Shown here piece after piece: positions 56,640 through 64,000 of a stretch of DNA of 64,000 nucleotides. Source of the stretch: Exobasidium rhododendri (lineage: Eukaryota; Basidiomycota; Exobasidiomycetes; Exobasidiales; Exobasidiaceae); NCBI GenBank assembly GCA_026210745.1, contig CP110630.1:2666001-2730000 (forward strand), read 5' to 3'. Within the stretch, counting starts at the first letter, position 1. Each line of letters starts with the position of its first letter. Under the pieces are notes generated by a model that did no database searches, was not told the DNA's origin, and saw nothing but the letters and a program-made list of their open reading frames with translations. A program made the position numbers and the translations under genes.

Positions 56640-57115
56640 GGCTGAAAGGAGCGAACAATCTGGTAGGGTACGCCGGATCGAAGTAAGAGAGAGCAGTGAC
56701 CGAGATCTTTTGAGCAGATCGAGAAGAAGAAGCGACGATCTAAGAGACGCGCCACGTGGATTGAGGCGACGGGTGGTCGTAGACCAAGATGTTTCGCTCA
56801 AAAATCACTGCCGTGTCAGTGCTTGGGTGGGAAAATCACGCACACAAGTAGGTACGGCGTCGGACGGAAAGGTATGAATTTCTACGCAAGCAATATGTAT
56901 GGGAGCCAGATGAGACGAGAAAAGCGGCATGAGAAATGTGAGTAAAGTATACAACGGCGGCGATTGAAGAGAAAAGGGAAGAAGTTCGCTATGAAGTGGG
57001 AAATTGTCCAATGATGTTGTTGTCTCAATATTGAGTGATCAAGGGCGACGAGGGAGTAAATGCTGGGGAAGAAGTGGGAATCGCCACGAAAGAAGCTCTT
57101 GATTCTGGTTCAGTG
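56640..57115. other. uL24m promoter / GDPD 3' region
   Basis: About 475 bases, including CACGTG at 56753-56758. No gene is seen. Confidence 0.4.
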
Positions 57116-58833
57116 CTAGGCACTTGCTGCCACCGGTGATGCTTGCATGAAGGCAGCAGAGGGGATAGACGGTTCCTTTTCGGCGATTAGAGGAGGCACA
57201 GAGTCGAGCTCTTCTTCGATGGGCTGTCGTGCGATTGTCTTTTGGGCCATCGTTTTCTTGCCTGCATACTCTTTCTTTGGAAGGGAGCCACCTTTCTTGA
57301 TTGCTCCTTTGAAGCTGACACCCGATTTCCTCTCCAATTCGGATATCCAAAGCGATTGAATCAAGAATTGTGGTAGCATGTAGTACTGCCATCTTCCCCA
57401 GCTGAAGAAAAGACCCACTTGCTCACTGCGAGTAGTAACGTAATCGGCTGCAGCAGTGAGAACAAAGGAGGAACGGAAGAGGCCAACAGGAATAACGGTG
57501 AGCACCTCTTCATCATCAATTCGTACGAGGTCGAAACAAGACATACCTTGCATATTCTTTCGTACATCTTGGAACAGATCAGTCTTGTCTGTCAAGATAG
57601 CTTTCACTCCCCAACGAGTTGCTTCGATCATTTCATCCTTTCGATTCACCGTCCACACAAACACGTCTTTGCCTTCATCCCGAGCTTGTTGGATGAAGCT
57701 CTGACCTTCAGTGCCGACAAGACTGGGGAACCACATGCTGAAACCATCGCAGTGATTCCAGAAGTAGGTCCTTGCGGTGGTAGGACTTCCACCGATGTGA
57801 ACTCTCCTCAAGGAGGGAACGTGTTCAAGTGCCGAATTGAGAAAGACTGGATGCCACAGGCCCAAGATCAATCGAGGCGACAGTTTGGTAGCAAAGTCAG
57901 GATATGATTCGACCGTTTTCTTCATCAGTCGGAATAATCGGTCAGGATTGTTGTCGGCCTTGATGTCGATCTGAGGAGAGAAGAGGAGAGAAGAGGCCAG
58001 AAAGTCACGTCAGTGGTCAGCTACCGTTATCGACGTGGCTGTCGACGAATCTGTTGGAAACGGTGTGGACACTCACATTAAGCTTCACATGCATATTTTC
58101 TGGCCGCATGAGCAGATCGCAGACTTGGTGAAAGGTTGGGATTTGTTGCCGGGGCTCTTTCATAGTCTGCAGGTTTTCAATGCCACCGCTCCATGCTTGA
58201 TCTCTGATAAAGCCCTTTCCATCAGTCGTTCTCTCGAGGGAAGGATCGTGAAACATGATGATGACATCGTCCGAGGTGATGTGAACATCTGGAGGGGAGG
58301 GAGACAGAGCACCGTCGAAAAGTCAGTATTATTGTATATCTCCCACTGAATATCAAGTAGGCAAAGGACCGACTTCCCCGACCAGAGATCACGAATGTAC
58401 CTTGCTAGAGCAAGAAATGCAGAGGTCCGAGCGACGGCCCTCTACAGTCTGCGCAGCCGCTTCACATTCCTCTACTCGAGAGACCAAGTGAATTTATTAC
58501 GGTGTTGACCGCGGTTCCGAGCAGCGCGACCAAATCGCCTCCTGATACGCCCGCGACGCCAAAAGCAACGCTCGCACTCACCACTTTCTATGCCTTCAGA
58601 TCCATCTCGAATAGCACGCTCAAACGAAGCAATGGTGTTTTCTGGAAATGCTGCAGAGGCCTGGAGAGCGGCGGAAGGCGGACAAGAGCGCACAAAGGGT
58701 CAGCTCCACATACGCTATCACAAAAATAATTTTCCTTGGGCTACGCGATTAGTCGACTTACTCCGCGATGACCCCAGCATTCTGGCATAGGGGGCTCAAG
58801 GCCGGCCAGTCGAAATGACTTTACCCAAGGCAT
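57116..58833 (-). CDS. glycerophosphodiester phosphodiesterase, Pgc1-like
   Basis: Four exons, 58833-58762, 58660-58582, 58288-58077 and 57970-57116; introns 101, 293 and 106 nt; 405 aa. Family members hydrolyse glycerophosphodiesters; yeast Pgc1 acts as a phosphatidylglycerol phospholipase C at lipid droplets and mitochondria. Catalytic features: PECWGHRG|ASAAFPENTIASF, GIES|DVHIT, MFHDPSLERTTDGKGF, VKLN|IDIKADNNPDRLF, WTVNRKDEMIEATRWGVKAILTD. After the GDPD barrel comes a membrane-associated segment and a Lys-rich tail (LPKKEYAGKKTMAQKT). I used the first in-frame ATG before the conserved start (58833); the ATG at 58788 begins directly at MPECWGHRG. Intron 2 is unusually long, and an upstream exon (59060-59314) might also belong. 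Confidence 0.85.
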
Positions 58834-59059
58834 ATCGTAAGAGGAGTAATGGGAGGGAGAGGGATGGCGAGAGACGGGAAGGGGGTAAGAGGAGGAGGAA
58901 GGAGGAGATGGTAGTGTCAGTCGTGGAAGCTCCTAATACGTGTCTGAGCGGACAAGGCCCCTGTTTGCGTAACCCAAAGCCCAACATAGCACACGCCCAA
59001 AACAAGGAGCTCCCTTTGGCTGACTTCCGTGTCAACTCAGAATGTGGACGAACACTCAC

Positions 59060-59314
59060 CTCCAGGTACGCATCCTTTGGCTTCATGATGTCCACGTGCG
59101 CTAGAGGCAGCTTGTAAGGTGATAAACGTTCTTCGATAGTGGAGCGCACGTTGGCATACAACTTGGCAGGTATGATGCCTCGAGGGAGGAGCGCTATAAG
59201 ACTGAACGCTTGAGAGGTGGCTAATTCTTTCTTGTACTTTGTACCCACTTCTCGGAATCTTCCATACAAGAAGATCAGTAACGGAATCGCACCTTGTTCG
59301 CTCAGCGTTGACAT
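59060..59314 (-). CDS. unassigned exon-like open frame
   Basis: Starts with ATG at 59314 and runs 85 codons to a good GTGAGT donor at 59059. The residues look protein-like (IPLLIFLYGRFREVGTKYKK, SQAFSLIALLPRGIIP, TIEERLSPYKLPLAHVDIM). I do not recognise a family. Phase 0 would allow splicing to the GDPD gene below (for example to an acceptor before its first exon), making it the N-terminus of a longer protein. It could equally be a separate small gene or chance. Confidence 0.35.
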
Positions 59315-60334
59315 GCACTTTCGGAGCGGTCAAGAGGGAGGTTCAAGCAAATGAAAGAGATTTGCTCCAAATATGTGGCCGCGATAGTGGAGGAGAATAC
59401 GGATCCGCTTGAGAAGGTTGAGACGGCGCCGTCGCTAAGGACTTGTGATGGCTACAATATCACACTGGAGAGATGATGATCCGGTGAAGACAATGGTGTT
59501 CCGCTCGAACGGTATCCTGATCTATAGACGGACAATCGAATAGTTTGAGCGAACGTGGTCGAAATCGTAAATTTTGCTGCTTCTGATTCCAACTTTTCTG
59601 TGGACGATTAAGCTTTCGAGATGGGAGTGACGGGCGTGAAAAAGGAGAATCGAAAGAGTGTCGACGTCTAGAGGAAGAAGGAGCAGATGAGACGCCCTTG
59701 CTCTTCTTCTTCTTGAAACTTCTCTCGAGTCAGACGACTTCGGGGAAAGGTGTGATCTGCACCACGACCACCCTCTACAGGCGTGTAGATCACTAAGAGC
59801 AGGGCAGTAGTAAGTCGTTTCACCCCTTTGCCTCTGCGCTTCTGCTACCTACGCAATGACAAGATAAAGGCCGACGCGCCACGACCCGCTATTGGCCTTT
59901 TCTACAACCCGGATTTGTAGTGTGATTACTCTATAAAATTGTATTGCTTTCCCTCACCCACTGTTCAAGTGCTCGATCGTCAACGTTTGAAACAGAAATT
60001 TCTCAGCCCTTTCAGATTCTAGTAAAACATGACACCGATTACAATTTGGCACATATCAGGCTGAGACGAGATGTTAACCATGGGCACATCATCATGAGGA
60101 ACGGGGATCTCAGGACAAGCGCCCCTACATTTTCCTCTTGCATAAATCTAAGTAAGAGGGGCCGCGGATGAAGACTGGGCGGAAAACAGGGTAGAGACAA
60201 AGACCTTACTCAAAAGGACGAGGGTAGAAAAGAGAGAAAAAAAGAAAGAGGTCATCGATGGTGATTATCAGGACGTTCGATTAATGGTAGTATGTGTATA
60301 TAAGAAGGAGCAGTGCTGGTACAGTTCTGGTCTT
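59315..60334. other. intergenic region, no gene seen
   Basis: About 1 kb upstream of the unassigned exon and downstream of the thiolase stop. It contains short open frames without family features (59944-60171 plus). A purine-rich A/G stretch lies near 60208-60250. No RNA gene was recognised. Confidence 0.45.
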
Positions 60335-61782
60335 TTACATCTTCGACTCGGGAACGGAGGGAGGAAGGTAATCGCTGAAATGCCTTGATCGGACCTTTGC
60401 CAGTTCTTCCTCTGTTAGACGTCGACAGTCGTCTCCGAGATTGTATCCTAGTCGATCTGTGGAGGTGCTGCCCTTTTTATAGAAATCAGGTCTTCGCAGG
60501 ATGCTCACTACACAGCTCCCGCCTAGTCCGAGATTGTGACTGAGGCAATAGTTGACATTGTCTGCTTGCAAATCGCCTGCCTCGCCTCGGAGTTGGTTGA
60601 CGAGGTAGAAGATCATACCAACGCCTGTAGCGCCTAGTGGGTGTCCTTTACTCTCTAGTCCCCCCGATGGGTTGATGACCCACTTTCCTCCGAAAGTATT
60701 GTCACCGGCGTCGATCAGCTTGTGACCTTCGCCTTCCTTGCAGAGTCCCAGTCCATCGTATACGAGCAGCTCATTCGCCGCAAAGCAATCGTGCAGCTCA
60801 ATCACTTGGATATCTTGCGGTCCTACCCCTGCTTGTTTGTAGGCAATCTGAGATGCTCTCCTAGTCATATCTGCGCCTGCCAGTTCAATCCGACTGCGAT
60901 CTTCATACAAACGAACACTATCGGTAGAAATGCCCAATCCTGCCAGTTCAATCGCTCGATCTTGAAGGTTGTGTTTCTTGATGAAATCTTCACTGACTAC
61001 AATGGCAGCTGCTCCACCATCGGACGTGGGACTGCACATAGGCAGTGTCAGTTCTCTCGTAATCTTTCTCGATTTCAAGACGTCTTCCCACGAAGGCGCA
61101 GATCGGAATTGTGCATAGGGATTCTTTACGCTGTGTTTGTGGTTCTTTGCTGAAATCTTGGCAATGTGTTCTAGCTTGGCGCCGTACTTCTCCATGTACT
61201 CCAGTCCGGCTGCACCAAAGATCCTTGCGGCAAAAGGACCAAAGTCCTCGACGGAGTATTCCTTCTCTCCCTCCAACTCGAACAACTGTGACATGACACC
61301 TTCCATGGGGGGAGCACGATCGTTCCAAGCGGAACCTAGTGATCCCGGTGCCATCTTTTCAAAGCCGAGAGCAATGGCGCATTCAGCTTGCCCAGACATG
61401 ATGCTGTTGGCAGCAAGGGCAAAAGCAGACGATCCAGTGGAGCAATTGTTGTTCACGTTGACAATAGGAATGCCGGTCATGCCAAGCTGGTACAGTGCAC
61501 GTTGACCACAAGTTGAATCGCCATAGCAGTATCCGACAGCGGCAGTCTCCACGTCGTCGTACGTGATGCCTGCATCAAGCAGTGCTTTCACGCAGGCTTC
61601 CAAGGCGAGTTCAGGGTAGTCTCGCTCTCCTCTCGGCTTGTCGAATTTTGTCATTCCGGCCCCGACGACTGCAGGATGGAGTAGGAGAAGGAGGGTCGAG
61701 AAGGTAGTTAGTGGTGCCGCTCACTGACGGTAAAGAGACGCACTGACGCACCGTACGCTTTTCGAGCAGAAGGATGTGACAT
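60335..61782 (-). CDS. SCP2/SCPx-type peroxisomal 3-ketoacyl-CoA thiolase
   Basis: Two exons, 61782-61752 and 61668-60335, phase 1, 83-nt intron; 454 aa. Thiolases of this class cleave branched or long 3-ketoacyl-CoA in peroxisomes. The tiny first exon encodes MSHPSARKAY, joined to VVGAGMTKFDKP. The acylated cysteine is about C86 in VNNNCSTGSSAFALAA. HDCFAANE, GGLESKGHPLGATG and CLSHNLGLGGS supply the other active-site loops. The C-terminus is SKM, an accepted PTS1 variant. There is no SCP2 sterol-carrier domain after the thiolase, so only the thiolase half of animal SCPx is present. ACAT and mitochondrial KAT thiolases lack the HDCF loop. Confidence 0.93.
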
Positions 61783-62415
61783 CTTGATATGTGGCTATGG
61801 TGGGATTGAGCGAGAAAAGTGAGGGTGTTGGAGAGTCGACAGGGTATGTGCATGGATAGGGTACTCACTTATAAGTCTTCCCCTCTCACATCTTTCGCTA
61901 CTTTACTTCGCTTGTGCGGGGTATACGGCTAGAGACTAAAGCGCGACCGGTCTGAATAATGACCGGTAGAAGAAGCCACGCGACAGTGGCACAGTGCTCA
62001 GTCGACGGTGTGTTCATGGGAAAGGCACCGCCGAGCGCAGTCTGGGATGGTGGTTGCTGCTCCGTGGGGATGTGCGACACGCCGGAGAAAGGGAGGAGAA
62101 GGTAGGGATTTTATGTGCCGGACTGTTTATTGCAGGGCAGATGAGGTTAAACACGGACAAATCGTGCAAGCAGAGTGGATGCAATAGCAGATCTCCAAAC
62201 GTGCGCGAGTGGGATGGGAGAGCAAAGAAGGGGCGTTTCGAGATTGATTAGGAGTACAGATGAGATGTGAGTTTGCGGTACAATGTGGGAAGGGTGCTGC
62301 AAGTGAAGATTTACTTCTGCCACTGCAAGGATTAGAGGAATTCTAGGAGCGTATTGGTGGGCCGGCTAAGGAAAAGGCGGCGTGCAGAGGTACTATAATG
62401 TATGGGCCATTCTCT
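61783..62415. other. thiolase upstream region
   Basis: About 630 bases between the thiolase ATG and the stop of the small unknown gene, both on the minus strand. No gene or repeat is seen. Confidence 0.45.
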
Positions 62416-62809
62416 TCAGTGTATGGACAGGGTCGAGTGGTAGGCTTGCGAGTCAAGACCGGACGGAGCATCAAACGAGAGGGTGGAGCCTGATATAGTA
62501 AAGCGAAAAGGGTGAGGATGGGGTTTGGTAAGTACGAGGGGAAAAAGCTACGACCATCCCGTCGGTGACACACTCACTGCCGTCGCTGTTCAGGCTCTGC
62601 TTCGAGATCTCCATGTTGAGATAGGCCAACTCTTTTGGGTCTTTTGCTTTCTTGAGCAGGTCAATCATTTCATCGTCGCTCAAAATCGACGAGTCCAATT
62701 CCGGATGCTCTTCCAATCGATGATCGTGTAGAGCAACGAGAGGGTCAAAATCTCTCGTCGACGAGCTGTTCGTCGATTGACTGAAGGATGAGATGCTAGA
62801 TTGAGACAT
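62416..62809 (-). CDS. small acidic protein of unknown function
   Basis: Two exons, 62809-62578 and 62489-62416, phase 1, 88-nt intron; 101 aa. A Ser/Thr-rich start (MSQSSISSFSQSTNSSSTRD) leads into an acidic helical middle (HDHRLEEHPELDSSI, DEMIDLLKKAKDPKELAYLN) and a short Ser-rich end (STLSFDAPSGLDSQAYHS). I do not recognise it. The splice sites are good (GTGAGT, TATCAG) and the middle looks like a conserved helical segment, so a real gene is likely. The second exon is less certain. Confidence 0.5.
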
Positions 62810-63377
62810 GTTATGTTTGTCGTGCAATCGAATGATTTGTGTGGCAAAGCAATGAGATATGTTTGTAGAAGGCAGTGGTGGAAGGGAGTGAAGGGGAATC
62901 AGATCATACATGGGACACTAATGCATAATTCGACGCCCTAAATCATGAGATCCTGGATATCAACCTTACCCACGTGGCTCTAGATTTAAGGTTTCCAAGC
63001 CATGATCCATCTATAGCGCGAAACACACAGTACGAGCAGGGTGGGGGGAAAGACCCCTATCTGGCACTCTCGAATGCTTCCATGTAGAAAGGAGAGCATT
63101 CAGGGAGCAAAGTATAAGACATGACAATATGGCTGCAGTGATTTGCCAGTCTGCACACTTCGCGCATACTCTCGACTGTCTGATGCTACCCCAACGCCCT
63201 GCTTAGCTGAAGGGGGATCAGGACAGCAGCAGATTTTTACCGTATAAGCTCTCCACCGTCTAGACATTGCAGCCATATCCAACCTCTCGTTCGACGACCT
63301 GTACACAGGCAGACAATTCTTTCACGCCGCTCACCTCTATACTCTATCTACCTTACGTATTGCGGGGTAAAATCAAG
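62810..63377. other. divergent spacer before the last gene
   Basis: About 570 bases between two divergent starts. No gene or recognised motif, apart from a CACGTGG box near 62971. Confidence 0.4.
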
Positions 63378-64000
63378 ATGATGTCACGGCAAGCCAACGC
63401 AATGGTGTGCTTGCTCCTTGCATTGATGTGGCTAGGCGTTCGTGCTGTGCCTATGCCTGAGCCGATCCAGGCTGCCCCATCTTCAGTGCAAAGATCTAGG
63501 CTGCTCTTTGCAACGCCTGCACCTCGATCACCCGCATACAGCCTATCTTCCAATCAGATCTATGAAATCTACAAGCCAGCACAGGCGTGGGCCGAACAAG
63601 GCATTGCGAGGAGCGACAATTACGTCAGGATTGCGGACGTTGATGGCAGTACTAATCTCATCCAGCCAGGCAACGCATCTAGAGAGCGATGGGAAGCCAG
63701 TCCAGTAGTCAGACGAGGCGACGTACCAACTGTGGCCATAGCAGACATGCCATACCCGACCTTCCCGGCCGAATATGTCAGCTGGTGAGGAGATCTGGTC
63801 GAGTTTTGCGCACGAAAAAAGATTCTGACTTCCATGCTCTTTACTTTCTTAGCAACATCTGTCAGCAAAACTACTCCTCGCTGAGCAGTTGCATGGAAGC
63901 TAGCAGCGTATTCGAGAATGCCACCAGCATCTTTGATTCCCCTTTGAGCTTCATCAGTGTCATCAAATGCGCCTGTACCGACACGTTCCAGGCAGTGTAT
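63378..64000 (+). CDS. secreted cysteine-containing protein (partial, runs off the window)
   Basis: Two exons seen, 63378-63784 and 63853-64000, phase 2, 68-nt intron; at least 185 aa before the window ends. A signal peptide covers residues 1-23 (MVCLLLALMWLGVRA) and is followed by a proline-rich region. Cysteines are absent from the mature part of exon 1 and appear at the junction: C-N-I-C, then C after nine residues, then C-A-C. This C-x2-C-x9-C...C-x-C pattern recalls small secreted proteins of smut-type and other basidiomycetes. Function unknown. A second ATG follows directly (63381). Confidence 0.6.

Overview
The window is a gene-dense segment of a fungal nuclear chromosome. About 35 protein-coding genes sit on both strands with short spacers. 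Most have one to six small spliceosomal introns, nearly all 62-108 nt, with GTGAGT/GTAAGT-type donors and YAG acceptors. A DASH-complex subunit (DAM1), a fused HIS4, NEO1, a PET100-type factor and Kex2-type secreted proteins fit Dikarya. Intron-rich short genes and roughly balanced base composition suggest a basidiomycete, perhaps Ustilaginomycotina, but I cannot place it further. Exon models below were built by eye from splice signals, reading phase and remembered family conservation. No transcript or database evidence was available.

Layout. 0-4 kb: tail of an unknown gene, carnitine acetyltransferase (CAT2), and a disordered unknown. 4.8-17.4 kb: F-box/LRR protein, ELP3, HGH1, HIS4, succinyl-CoA:3-ketoacid CoA transferase (SCOT) and mevalonate diphosphate decarboxylase. 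17.5-26.4 kb: PET100, DAM1 with an extra C-terminal domain, HRD3/SEL1L, a Cdc20/Cdh1-family APC/C activator and ribosomal protein eL42. 26.6-36.8 kb: phosphoacetylglucosamine mutase, RRP1, HSCB/JAC1, DBP10, tubulin cofactor C and RPB8. 37.5-43.9 kb: a cysteine-rich secreted protein, TAD2, VMA8, TRM44 and RIB4. 43.9-45.2 kb: a gene-poor stretch holding a decayed direct repeat. 45.2-52.1 kb: BUD20, mitochondrial uS10, LRP1/RRP47 and the NEO1 flippase. 52.1-53.4 kb: a 1.3 kb gap with no gene seen. 53.4-64 kb: a GPI-anchored hydrolase-like protein, mitochondrial uL24, a glycerophosphodiesterase, SCP2-type thiolase, a small unknown protein and a secreted cysteine protein cut by the window end.

The genes are mostly housekeeping: ribosome biogenesis and translation, mitochondrial and peroxisomal metabolism, ERAD, and cell division. 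I see no biosynthetic cluster, transposon, CRISPR array, rRNA or tRNA gene. The items most worth following are the winged-helix-like C-terminus on DAM1, a repeated CACGTG plus GAAATTT promoter pairing at shared promoters, the triple four-cysteine secreted protein, and the hydrolase-like surface protein with glycine where the nucleophile is expected. I did not find a convincing wholly new system.
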